Position numbers and translations under genes: made by a program. From the NCBI GenBank assembly GCA_012719015.1, contig JAAYBE010000215.1, positions 1-10,360 of the forward strand: a DNA stretch of 10,360 nt. Reading direction: 5' to 3'. A model generated the notes under the pieces. It was given only the letters and a program-made list of their open reading frames with translations. It did not search any database and was not told where the DNA came from. Positions 1 to 6,984 of the stretch are shown piece by piece; the stretch's first letter is position 1; each line of letters opens with the position of its first letter. The DNA is from Actinomycetota bacterium (GTDB lineage Bacteria > Actinomycetota > Thermoleophilia > UBA2241).

Positions 1-2021
1 GCGTGCCCGGCATCGGCGAGAAGACGGCGGCGCAGCTCCTGCAGCAGTTCGGCAGCATCGACGAGATGTACCGGCGCCTCGACGAGGTCAAGTCGGAGAA
101 GCGGCGCGCGCTGCTCGCCGAGCACGAAGACGTCGCCCGGCTCTCGTTGCGACTCGCGACCATGGTCTGCGACGTGCCTCTCGAGCACGACCTCGTGGAG
201 GTGGTCGGACGCAGCGGGTACCGCCTGCCGGTCGAGCAGGTCGACGCGGCGTTCGCGCGCTTCGAGTTCCGCAACCTGCGGCGCCGGCTGCGCGAGGTGA
301 GCGGGGACGCCGGCGCCGTCCCGCCCGGCGCCGTGAGCGGCGCCCTGGTGCGGTTGGCGCAGGAGCGCGACGTGGGCCCCGTCGCCGCCCTGCTCGAGAA
401 GGACGAGGCGGCGCTCGCCTTCGAGGCGCGCGACGACGGGGGAGAGGGGCTCGCCGTGGCGGCGCACGCGGGCGGCGACGTGTGTCTCGTGGCGCCGGCC
501 GACGCCGCGAGGGCCGGCTCGTTGTGGCTGCTCGCGGCGCACGCGGTCGTGCACGACGCCAAGGCGCAGCCCGGCTTCGTGCACGCTCCCGTGGGTCCGG
601 CGTTCGACACCGCGGTGGCCGCCTATCTGCTGGCGCCGGAGCGGCCCGAGAAGGAGCGCACGCTGTTCGCGCTCGCGGGGGCGGACGACGGCGCCCGGCT
701 GGTCGAGGGGCCGGCGGCCGAGGCCGCCGCGGCCACGCGGGCCACCCTCACCTGGCGCGTGGCCGAGGCACAGCGGCCGCGCCTCGTGGAGCTCGGCCTC
801 GAGCGGCTCTTCCGCGAGGTCGAGCTGCCGCTGGTGCGCGTGCTCGCGCAGATGGAGGCCGCCGGCGTCAAGATGGACCCGTACCGGCTCGGTGAGATCA
901 CCGCCCGCGTGCGCGACCGCATCGACGAGCTGGCGGACGAGGTCGTCCGGCTGGCCGGCGGCCCGTTCACCCTCGGCTCGCCGCAGCAGCTCGCCGACGT
1001 GCTGTTCAACCGCCTCGGCCTGGAGCCGGTCCGCAAGGGCAAGACGGGGTACTCGACGGACGCTCGTGTGTTGCGGACGCTGCGCGACCGGCACCCGATC
1101 GTCCCGGCGGTCGAGGAGTGGCGCGAGCTCACCAAGCTGCTCAACACCTATCTCGAGCCGCTCCCGGCCCGCCTCGACCCCGCCACCGGCCGGCTGCACA
1201 CCACCTTCAACCAGATGGTGGCGTCCACGGGACGGCTCTCCAGCTCCAACCCCAATCTGCAGAACATCCCCGTGCGCACCGAGCTCGGCGCCGAGATCCG
1301 CGCCTGCTTCGTGGCCGACGAGGGGCACCGCCTGGTGGTGGCCGACTACTCGCAGATCGAGTTGCGCCTGATGGCGTCGCTCTCGGGCGAGCCGGCCCTG
1401 CTGGCGGCCTACCATCGCGGCGAGGACGTGCACCGCGTCACCGCCGCCGCGGTCGCCGGCATCCCCGTCGGGGAGGTCACCCGGCAGCAGCGCGAACGCG
1501 CCAAGGCCACCAACTTCGGCATCATGTACGGACTCTCCGCCTACGGCCTCTCCGAGCAGGTGGACATCCCCGTCGAGGAGGCCCGCGCCTTCATCGAGGC
1601 CTACTTCGCCAAGTACCCCAAGGTGAAGGAGTTCCGCGAGCAGGTGATCGCCCAGGCGACGCAGGACGGTCACGTGACGACCCTGTTCGGCCGCCGCCGG
1701 GCCGTGCCGGAGCTGCGCTCGTCCAACTACCGCGACCGCTCGCTCGGGGAGCGCCTCGCCGTCAACACGATCCTGCAGGGCACGGCGGCCGACATCATCA
1801 AGGTCGCCATGGTCACCGTGAGCCGCCAGCTGGAGCGTCGCGGGCTGGCGTCTCGACTGGTGCTGCAGGTGCACGACGAGCTGGTCCTCGAATGTCCCGA
1901 GGACGAGGTGGACGTGTGCCTGCCGCTGCTGCGCGACGCCATGACCGGCGCCCTCGACCTCGATCCTCCGCTCGAGGTGGAGGTCGGGGCGGGCGACGAC
2001 TGGGTGGCGGCCAAAGGCTGA
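1..2021 (+). CDS. polA: DNA polymerase I, 5'-truncated by the window edge
   Basis: Family A DNA polymerase, which fills gaps in excision repair and replaces Okazaki primers. The reading frame is already open at base 3, and the first visible codon is an internal Val (GTG), not a start. The fragment opens in the helix-hairpin-helix of the 5'-nuclease domain (PGIGEKTAAQLL), so roughly the first 200 residues lie upstream. The 673 visible codons comprise the end of the 5'-nuclease (to about residue 98), a degenerate 3'-5' exonuclease domain (about 110-265) and the polymerase domain (about 270-672). Polymerase motifs are intact: STGRLSSSNPNLQNIP, motif A DYSQIELR (Asp448), motif B/O-helix RAKATNFGIMYG (Lys501) and motif C QVHDE (His624-Glu626). 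In the exonuclease domain the usual Exo I DxE reads FEAR (140-143), and the Exo II and Exo III aspartates also appear replaced. This predicts no proofreading, as in several Gram-positive and Thermus enzymes. The TGA is followed by a 154-nt gap before rpsA. Confidence 0.97.
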   Translation, partial: VPGIGEKTAAQLLQQFGSIDEMYRRLDEVKSEKRRALLAEHEDVARLSLRLATMVCDVPLEHDLVEVVGRSGYRLPVEQVDAAFARFEFRNLRRRLREVSGDAGAVPPGAVSGALVRLAQERDVGPVAALLEKDEAALAFEARDDGGEGLAVAAHAGGDVCLVAPADAARAGSLWLLAAHAVVHDAKAQPGFVHAPVGPAFDTAVAAYLLAPERPEKERTLFALAGADDGARLVEGPAAEAAAATRATLTWRVAEAQRPRLVELGLERLFREVELPLVRVLAQMEAAGVKMDPYRLGEITARVRDRIDELADEVVRLAGGPFTLGSPQQLADVLFNRLGLEPVRKGKTGYSTDARVLRTLRDRHPIVPAVEEWRELTKLLNTYLEPLPARLDPATGRLHTTFNQMVASTGRLSSSNPNLQNIPVRTELGAEIRACFVADEGHRLVVADYSQIELRLMASLSGEPALLAAYHRGEDVHRVTAAAVAGIPVGEVTRQQRERAKATNFGIMYGLSAYGLSEQVDIPVEEARAFIEAYFAKYPKVKEFREQVIAQATQDGHVTTLFGRRRAVPELRSSNYRDRSLGERLAVNTILQGTAADIIKVAMVTVSRQLERRGLASRLVLQVHDELVLECPEDEVDVCLPLLRDAMTGALDLDPPLEVEVGAGDDWVAAKG

Positions 2022-2083
2022 GGCGCGGACGGTCCTGCCGGCCTGCATCCGCGTCGGCCGGACTCGATTGCCGGGCCTGCGGC

Positions 2084-2092
2084 TGCTATAAT
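2084..2092 (+). promoter_or_regulatory. Extended -10 promoter of rpsA
   Basis: The sequence TGCTATAAT is a perfect TGn plus TATAAT extended -10 element, striking in such GC-rich DNA. No good -35 lies 16-18 nt upstream (the 17-nt position reads TCGATT), but extended -10 promoters tolerate this. Transcription would begin near 2099, giving a leader of about 75 nt before the rpsA start. The position directly upstream of a highly expressed ribosomal protein gene supports the call. Confidence 0.75.
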
Positions 2093-2102
2093 CCCCGATT
2101 TA

Positions 2103-2124
2103 GGCCCGCCGCGGTCCGCGGGCC
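2103..2124 (+). other. Hairpin at the 5' end of the rpsA leader
   Basis: Perfect 7-nt inverted repeat GGCCCGC (2103-2109) and GCGGGCC (2118-2124) around an 8-nt loop. It falls immediately after the predicted transcription start, so it would fold at the very 5' end of the rpsA mRNA. No U-tract follows, so it is not a classical terminator. It could stabilise the message or take part in control of S1 synthesis; that role is inference. Confidence 0.45.
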
Positions 2125-2175
2125 GACCCCTCCATCAGCGACGGACCGCCAAGTGACCGGGAGGCACACCTACTC

Positions 2176-3582
2176 ATGACCGACAACCCCACCGACGCCA
2201 CCATCACCGACCCCGCCAACGCGCCGAACGTCGTGGAGGGCAGCGAGGGCTATCTCATCGAGGTCGACGGCGAGATCGTCCCCAACTACGACATGACGCT
2301 GACCGACTTCAGCGAGGGGGACATCGTCACCGGTAAGGTCGTGCGCATCGACAAGGACGAGGTCCTGGTCGACATCGGCTACAAGTCCGAGGGCGTCATC
2401 CCGCTCAACGAGCTCAGCATCCGCAAGAACGTCAACACCTCCGAGGAGGTCCAGCTCGACGAGGAGGTCGACGCGCTGGTCATGACCAAGGAGGACGCCG
2501 ACGGCCGTCTCATCCTGAGCAAGAAACGGGCCAAGTTCGAGAAGGCCTGGAAGCGCATCGAGGCCGCCTTCGAGAGCGGCGAGCCCGTCACCGGCACGGT
2601 CATCGAGGTGGTCAAGGGCGGGCTCATCCTCGACCTCGGCGTGCGCGGCTTCCTGCCCGCCTCGCTGGTCGACATCCGGCGTGTGCAGGACCTTCACGAG
2701 TACGTCGGTCGCGAGCTCAACTGCCGCGTCATCGAGATGAACCGCAACCGCAACAACGTCGTCCTCAGCCGTCGGGCCGTGCTCGAGGAGGAGCGCAAGG
2801 AGATCCGCCAGCAGATCATCGACCAGCTCAACGTGGGCGACATCGTCGAGGGCACGATCAGCAACATCGTCGATTTCGGCGCCTTCGTCGACCTCGACGG
2901 CATCGACGGCCTCATCCACATCAGCGAGCTCAGCTGGACCCACATCAACCATCCGTCCGAGGTCCTGCAGGTCAGCCAGAAGGTCAACGTCAAGGTCCTC
3001 GACATCGACCGGGACCGCCAGCGCATCAGCCTCGGTCTCAAGCAGACCCAGGAAGACCCCTGGCGCAAGATCGTCGCCCGGCACAAGGTCGGCGACGTGG
3101 TCGAGGGCCGCGTGACCAAGATCGTCGCCTTCGGCGCCTTCGTCGAGATCTACGAGGGCATCGAGGGTCTCGTGCACATCAGCGAGCTGGCCAACCGCCA
3201 CGTCGAGCGTCCGGACGAGGTCGTGTCGGTCGGCCAGCAGGTCAACGTGAAGATCATCGAGGTCGACTCCGAGCGCCGTCGTCTCAGCCTGAGCATCAAG
3301 CGGGTGGACGGCGACAACGTGAGGCCCATGCGGCCCGTCGCGCGGCCTGAGCCCGAGCCGGAGCCGGAGACCGAGCCGGAGACCGAGCCGGAGACCGGGG
3401 CGAGCCATGAGGCCGAGGGCGACGAGACGGCGCCGGATCAAGGCGCTGAGGCCGTCGCCGAGGCCGCCGAGCCGGTCGCGGCCGAGCCTGAGCCCGAGCC
3501 GGAGCTCGGGCTGAGCGACGACGTCTTCCCGGCCGGGGCGGCCGCCGACGACGAGGCCGCGGAGGAGCCCGCCGGATCCTGA
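2176..3582 (+). CDS. rpsA: 30S ribosomal protein S1
   Basis: RNA-binding protein of the small ribosomal subunit that helps mRNA engage the ribosome. At 468 residues it carries four S1 (OB-fold) domains, at about 46-115, 133-200, 219-288 and 304-374, matching the four-domain actinobacterial form rather than the six-domain E. coli form. Domains 3 and 4 are the most canonical, with GAFV..DGLIHISELSW and GAFV..EGLVHISELA. After residue 375 comes a 93-residue acidic, low-complexity tail rich in Glu, Pro and Ala, containing a short EPET repeat; it is probably disordered. The ATG is preceded by GGGAGG (2159-2164) with an 11-nt spacer. The gene has its own extended -10 promoter and is followed by a strong hairpin, so it looks like a single-gene transcript. 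Confidence in identity is very high; the tail's role is unknown. Confidence 0.97.
   Translation: MTDNPTDATITDPANAPNVVEGSEGYLIEVDGEIVPNYDMTLTDFSEGDIVTGKVVRIDKDEVLVDIGYKSEGVIPLNELSIRKNVNTSEEVQLDEEVDALVMTKEDADGRLILSKKRAKFEKAWKRIEAAFESGEPVTGTVIEVVKGGLILDLGVRGFLPASLVDIRRVQDLHEYVGRELNCRVIEMNRNRNNVVLSRRAVLEEERKEIRQQIIDQLNVGDIVEGTISNIVDFGAFVDLDGIDGLIHISELSWTHINHPSEVLQVSQKVNVKVLDIDRDRQRISLGLKQTQEDPWRKIVARHKVGDVVEGRVTKIVAFGAFVEIYEGIEGLVHISELANRHVERPDEVVSVGQQVNVKIIEVDSERRRLSLSIKRVDGDNVRPMRPVARPEPEPEPETEPETEPETGASHEAEGDETAPDQGAEAVAEAAEPVAAEPEPEPELGLSDDVFPAGAAADDEAAEEPAGS
3361..3396 (+). repeat. Three perfect 12-bp tandem repeats in the rpsA tail
   Basis: Three consecutive identical copies of GAGCCGGAGACC encode (EPET)x3, residues 396-407 of S1, flanked by degenerate PEPEPEP. 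The unit is a multiple of three, so changes in copy number by slippage would keep the reading frame and only alter tail length. A related Glu-Pro stretch recurs near 3484-3504. Confidence 0.85.
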
Positions 3583-3635
3583 TGTCGGCGGCGGGGCGCC
3601 GCGACAGCACGTCCCTGGTCGCCCCGCCCGACATC
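3581..3635 (+). terminator. Strong terminator-like hairpin after rpsA
   Basis: Left arm 3581-3598 (GATGTCGG, a 2-nt CG bulge, then GCGGGGCG) pairs fully with right arm 3620-3635 (CGCCCCGC then CCGACATC), giving 16 base pairs around a 21-nt loop. The left arm begins inside the rpsA TGA stop codon. No T-run follows, so it differs from a classical intrinsic terminator, but U-tract-poor hairpins are common in high-GC actinobacteria. It could end the rpsA transcript or protect its 3' end while letting some transcription into coaE. Confidence 0.6.
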
Positions 3636-3650
3636 GCCGCTCGGTGAAGC

Positions 3651-4301
3651 ATGAGCGCATCCCCTGCGCGCATACCGGTGATGGGCCTGACCGGGGGCAT
3701 CGGCTCAGGCAAGTCCACCGCCCTCGCCTACCTGCGCGAGCTGGGTGCGGCCACCATCTCCAGCGACGACATCGTCCACGGGCTGTACTCCGCCCCCGAG
3801 GTGGTCGACCGCATCCGTGAGCGCTTCGGCGACGCCGTCGACGACGGCGCCGGCGGCATCAGCCGGCCGGCCCTGGCCGGGATCGTGTTCGCCGACGCGG
3901 CCCAACTGCGCTGGCTGGAGGACCTCCTGCACCCCTTCGTGCGCACGGCCGTGGCCGAGTGGGTCGAGCGCCAGCAGCGCGCCCGGCCGCGGCCGGTGCT
4001 GATCGTCGTCGAGGTACCGCTGCTCTTCGAGACGGGGTTCGACCGCTGGTTCGACCATGTGATGCTCATCACGGCGCCCGGCGACGTGCGTCGCAAGCGG
4101 GTCGCCGCGAAGTTGACCGACAGTGAGTTCCGGCGCCGGCTCGCGCAGCAGATGCCTGAGGACGAGAAGGCCCGGCGCAGCGACTTCGTCTTCGACAACT
4201 CCGGCTCACGCAGGAAGCTCAGGGAGTTCGTGGGGCAGATCGTGGCGAGCATCCTCGCCGGGGACGTCCCGGCTGCGGACGACGGCGGAGACACCGCGTG
4301 A
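3651..4301 (+). CDS. coaE: Dephospho-CoA kinase
   Basis: Catalyses the last step of coenzyme A synthesis, ATP-dependent phosphorylation of the 3'-hydroxyl of dephospho-CoA, in the cytoplasm. The 216-residue protein shows the P-loop GLTGGIGSGKST (12-23, Lys21), SSDDIV (37-42) where the family usually has DAD, the HPFVR motif (94-98), EVPLLFETG (121-129), QQMPEDEK (166-173) and the closing FDN (181-183). Length is normal for a stand-alone CoaE; the C-terminal extension of mycobacterial CoaE is absent. The ATG at 3651 has only a weak ribosome-binding site (GGTGA). In-frame GTG 3678 and ATG 3681, directly before the P-loop, are possible alternatives that would shorten the protein by about 10 residues. 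The stop overlaps the next start by 4 nt, so the two genes are probably translated as a coupled pair. Confidence 0.95.
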   Translation: MSASPARIPVMGLTGGIGSGKSTALAYLRELGAATISSDDIVHGLYSAPEVVDRIRERFGDAVDDGAGGISRPALAGIVFADAAQLRWLEDLLHPFVRTAVAEWVERQQRARPRPVLIVVEVPLLFETGFDRWFDHVMLITAPGDVRRKRVAAKLTDSEFRRRLAQQMPEDEKARRSDFVFDNSGSRRKLREFVGQIVASILAGDVPAADDGGDTA

Positions 4302-4900
4302 GGCGTCTCATCGTCGGCCTCGGGCTCGCCGCGCTCGTGCTCGCGGCGGCCGCAGGGGCCGTCCGCTGGGCGGGGCCGCTGCTGGCCGGCGGCGTCGGCT
4401 CCTCGTGGTACCGGGAGGCGGTGTATCCGCTGGAGCACGTCGAGGCGATCCGCGCCGGCGCCGCGCGCCACGACCTCGACCCGGCGCTGGTCGCGGCGGT
4501 CATCTACGCGGAGAGCAGGTTCGACGAGCATGCGCGCTCGCCCCAGGGCGCCGTCGGGCTCATGCAGGTGCTGCCCGAGACGGCCGCGCAGATCGCCCGC
4601 CAGTCCGGCGGCGTCCGGTTCGCGGCGGCGGATCTCGAGGACCCTCGTATCAACGTGCGGTACGGCTCGTACTATCTCCGCCTTGCGCTGGACGTGTTCG
4701 ACGGCGACCTGCGCGCCGCGGTCGCCTCCTACAACGCCGGCATGGGCGCCGTGGAGGAGTGGCTCGGCGCGGCGCGGTCCGAGGGGCGCCGGCTGCGCCT
4801 GACCGACATCCCGTATCCGGAGACGCGGGCGTACGTGGAGACGGTGCTGCGCGCGCGCCGGGTATACCGTGAGGTGTACGGCGACCGCCTGCGTGTCTGA
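4298..4900 (+). CDS. Membrane-anchored lytic transglycosylase (Slt/GH23-like)
   Basis: Predicted to cleave peptidoglycan glycan strands between MurNAc and GlcNAc, outside the membrane. The 200-residue protein starts with MRR and a hydrophobic segment (about 4-22), a signal sequence or N-terminal anchor; there is no lipobox cysteine. The Slt domain (about 47-190) contains the catalytic glutamate in AESRFD (Glu72), the GLMQVLPET motif (87-95), the RYGSYYLRL helix (121-129), ASYNAG (143-148) and the YPETRAYVETVL signature near the end. All are typical of the goose-lysozyme-like transglycosylase fold. The GTG start overlaps the coaE stop as GTGA and has a GGAG (4287-4290) 7 nt upstream, inside coaE. 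Compact size and lack of extra domains suggest a minimal enzyme, perhaps for cell-wall remodelling. The family is clear; the physiological role is not. Confidence 0.9.
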   Translation: MRRLIVGLGLAALVLAAAAGAVRWAGPLLAGGVGSSWYREAVYPLEHVEAIRAGAARHDLDPALVAAVIYAESRFDEHARSPQGAVGLMQVLPETAAQIARQSGGVRFAAADLEDPRINVRYGSYYLRLALDVFDGDLRAAVASYNAGMGAVEEWLGAARSEGRRLRLTDIPYPETRAYVETVLRARRVYREVYGDRLRV

Positions 4901-4933
4901 GGCGTCCGCGAACGGGGCGGCGGAGCCCCCTGG

Positions 4934-4962
4934 TTGCGAACATGTGTTCGTACCGTTAGCAT
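4934..4962 (+). promoter_or_regulatory. Sigma70-like promoter of uvrB
   Basis: TTGCGA (4934-4939) and TAGCAT (4957-4962) are separated by exactly 17 nt, the ideal spacing. They match the TTGACA/TATAAT consensus at 4 of 6 positions each. Predicted initiation is near 4969, only about 3 nt before the uvrB ATG at 4972, so the transcript may be almost leaderless. The LexA box lies within this promoter, from the end of the -35 through the spacer. Confidence 0.65.
4937..4950 (+). promoter_or_regulatory. LexA-binding SOS box
   Basis: CGAACATGTGTTCG fits the Gram-positive LexA consensus CGAACRNRYGTTYG at every position and has perfect inverted half-sites CGAAC/GTTCG. It lies 21 nt upstream of the uvrB start and overlaps the -35 element and spacer, so bound LexA would block RNA polymerase. 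DNA damage should therefore induce uvrB and, through the overlap, the DUF2284 gene. UvrB is a standard SOS gene in many bacteria. Confidence 0.88.
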
Positions 4963-4971
4963 CGAGAGCGC

Positions 4972-6984
4972 ATGACCCAGTTCACGATCAAGGCCAGCTA
5001 CGGCCTCACCGGCGACCAGCCCGAGGCCGTGGCCTCCCTGGCCGAGGGCGTCCTGCGCGGCGACCGCTACCAGACGCTCCTCGGGGCCACCGGCTCGGGC
5101 AAGACCTTCACCATGGCCAACGTCATCGAGAAGGTGCAGAAGCCCACCCTGGTGATCGCCCACAACAAGACCCTGGCGGCCCAGCTCTGCAACGAGTTCC
5201 GTGAGTTCCTGCCGGACAACGCGGTGGAGTATTTCGTCAGTTACTACGACTACTATCAGCCTGAGGCGTACGTGCCGGCGCAGGACCTCTACATCGAGAA
5301 GGACTCGTCGATCAACGACGAGATCGACCGCCTGCGCCACGCGGCCACGACGTCCCTGTTCCTGCGCCGGGACGTGGTCATCGTCGCCAGCGTGAGCTGC
5401 ATCTACGGTCTGGGTTCGCCGGAGGAGTACCTCGAGCGGATGGTCCTCCTCCAGGTGGGCCAGACCGTCGAGCGTGACGAGATGCTGCGCAAGCTGGTCG
5501 ACATCCAGTACGCGCGCAACGACTTCGAGCTGGCGCGCGGCAAGTTCCGTGTGCGCGGCGACTCGGTGGAGATCTGGCCGGCCGCCCAGGATACCGCCAT
5601 CCGCGTGCAGCTCTGGGGCGACGAGGTCGAGCGGCTGGTGAGCTACGACCCGGTCAGCGGTGAGGTGCTCGACAGACCCGGTCACGTGGCCGTCTACCCG
5701 GCCACGCACTTCGTCACCAACGACCCCGCCATCGAGCGCGCCCTCGTCGAGATCGGCCGCGAGATGGAGGAGCGCTGCGCCTGGTTCGAGCAGCGCGGCA
5801 AGGTCGTCGAGGCCCACCGCCTGCGCCAGCGCACCCGGTACGACATGGAGATGCTGCGCGAGATGGGCTACTGCAGCGGCATCGAGAACTACTCGCGCAT
5901 CCTGCTCGGCAAGGAGCCCGGCGCCACGCCCAACTGCCTGCTCGATTACTTCCCCGACGACTTCCTCTGCCTCGTCGACGAGTCGCACATGTCGCTGCCG
6001 CAGATCCGCGCCATGAGCGAGGGCGACCGCTCGCGCAAGCAGCAGCTCGTCGATTACGGCTTCCGCCTCCCGAGCGCGCTCGACAACCGTCCGCTGCGCT
6101 TCGACGAGTTCCTCGACAAGGTGCCCCAGTTCATCTTCGTGAGCGCCACGCCGGGCGAGTTCGAGCTCGCCCACAGCGTCAACGTCGCGGAGCAGATCAT
6201 CCGGCCCACCGGCCTGGTGGACCCCGAGGTGCGGGTGCGGCCGATCGAAGGGCAGATCGACGACCTCATGAACGAGATCCGCCGCCGCGTGGACGCCGAC
6301 CAGCGGGTGCTGGTGACCACGCTCACCAAGCGCATGGCGGAGGATCTCACCGACTACCTGATCGAGAACGGGTTCAAGGTGCGCTACCTCCACAGCGAGG
6401 TCGACACGCTCCAGCGCATCGAGATCGTGCGTGACCTGCGCCTCGGCGAGTTCGACGTGCTGGTGGGCATCAACCTCCTGAGGGAGGGGCTCGATCTCCC
6501 CGAGGTCACGCTGGTCGCCATCCTGGACGCCGACAAGGAGGGGTTCCTGCGCGGCCAGACGAGCCTCATCCAGACGATCGGGCGTGCGGCGCGCAACGTG
6601 GACGGGACGGTGATCATGTACGCCGACCGGCTCACGGCGGCGATGAAGGCGGCGATCGACGAGACGGACCGCCGCCGCGCCAAGCAGACCGCCTACAACG
6701 AGGCGCACGGCATCACGCCGCAGAGTGTGGTCAAGGGCGTGAGCGACATCGCCACGATGATGAGCGACGCGGCGGCGGTGCCGACCAAGGGCCGCCGCGC
6801 CGCGAAGGCCGTCGCCCGCAAGGTGGCCATGCCGCGCCACGACCTCGAGAAGCTGCTCGCCGGCCTCGAGGCCGAGATGTTCGAGGCGGCGGACCAGCTC
6901 AAGTTCGAGTACGCCGCCAAGCTGCGCGACGAGATCAGGGAGCTCGGCAAAGAACTCGCACGGAGAGGAGAGGCGGTTGGCTGA
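4972..6984 (+). CDS. uvrB: Excinuclease ABC subunit UvrB
   Basis: Damage-verifying helicase of nucleotide excision repair. It is loaded by UvrA2, opens the DNA around a lesion and recruits UvrC. At 670 residues it is full length (E. coli 673). Visible are Walker A GATGSGKT (38-45), the AHNKTLAAQL motif, the tyrosine-rich beta-hairpin region (YFVSYYDYYQPEAYVP) that inserts between strands, the helicase motif DESH (336-339), VSATPGE, the C-terminal helicase motifs LREGLDLPEV and QTIGRAARN, and a C-terminal UVR domain (about 625-660, FEAADQLKFEYAAKLRDEI) that contacts UvrC. Start at ATG 4972 is supported by the family-typical N-terminus. Only a weak GAGAG (4964-4968) sits close upstream, and the message may be nearly leaderless. 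Its end overlaps the following gene by 8 nt. Control by LexA is predicted from the upstream SOS box. Confidence 0.98.
   Translation: MTQFTIKASYGLTGDQPEAVASLAEGVLRGDRYQTLLGATGSGKTFTMANVIEKVQKPTLVIAHNKTLAAQLCNEFREFLPDNAVEYFVSYYDYYQPEAYVPAQDLYIEKDSSINDEIDRLRHAATTSLFLRRDVVIVASVSCIYGLGSPEEYLERMVLLQVGQTVERDEMLRKLVDIQYARNDFELARGKFRVRGDSVEIWPAAQDTAIRVQLWGDEVERLVSYDPVSGEVLDRPGHVAVYPATHFVTNDPAIERALVEIGREMEERCAWFEQRGKVVEAHRLRQRTRYDMEMLREMGYCSGIENYSRILLGKEPGATPNCLLDYFPDDFLCLVDESHMSLPQIRAMSEGDRSRKQQLVDYGFRLPSALDNRPLRFDEFLDKVPQFIFVSATPGEFELAHSVNVAEQIIRPTGLVDPEVRVRPIEGQIDDLMNEIRRRVDADQRVLVTTLTKRMAEDLTDYLIENGFKVRYLHSEVDTLQRIEIVRDLRLGEFDVLVGINLLREGLDLPEVTLVAILDADKEGFLRGQTSLIQTIGRAARNVDGTVIMYADRLTAAMKAAIDETDRRRAKQTAYNEAHGITPQSVVKGVSDIATMMSDAAAVPTKGRRAAKAVARKVAMPRHDLEKLLAGLEAEMFEAADQLKFEYAAKLRDEIRELGKELARRGEAVG
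6962..6973 (+). promoter_or_regulatory. Ribosome-binding site of the DUF2284 gene
   Basis: GGAGAGGAGAGG, inside the last codons of uvrB, is a strong purine-rich Shine-Dalgarno site. Its central GGAG (6967-6970) lies 6 nt from the TTG at 6977. This decides the rare TTG start, since no ATG or GTG is positioned suitably between it and the conserved part of the protein. Confidence 0.7.

Noticed and set aside
2038..2061. Inverted repeat CCGGCC/GGCCGG just after polA as a terminator
   Set aside because: Only 6 bp with a 12-nt loop and no T-run, in GC-rich sequence where such matches are frequent.
2068..2073. TTGCCG as the -35 box of rpsA
   Set aside because: The spacer to TATAAT is only 13 nt, too short; the extended -10 makes a -35 unnecessary.
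1118..2179. A 353-codon plus-strand frame overlapping polA and running to the rpsA start
   Set aside because: Arg/Gly/Ala-rich out-of-frame reading of polA; the part after polA covers the promoter and leader of rpsA.
2170..3660. A 496-codon minus-strand open frame opposite rpsA
   Set aside because: Shadow of rpsA; repetitive DV/DL/AL composition and no family match that I recognise.
4914..4929. GGGGC/GCCCC hairpin after the transglycosylase gene as a terminator
   Set aside because: A 5-bp stem with no T-run is too weak to call.
4729..6840. A 703-codon minus-strand open frame opposite uvrB
   Set aside because: Same cause: it mirrors the codon bias of uvrB and shows no recognisable motif.
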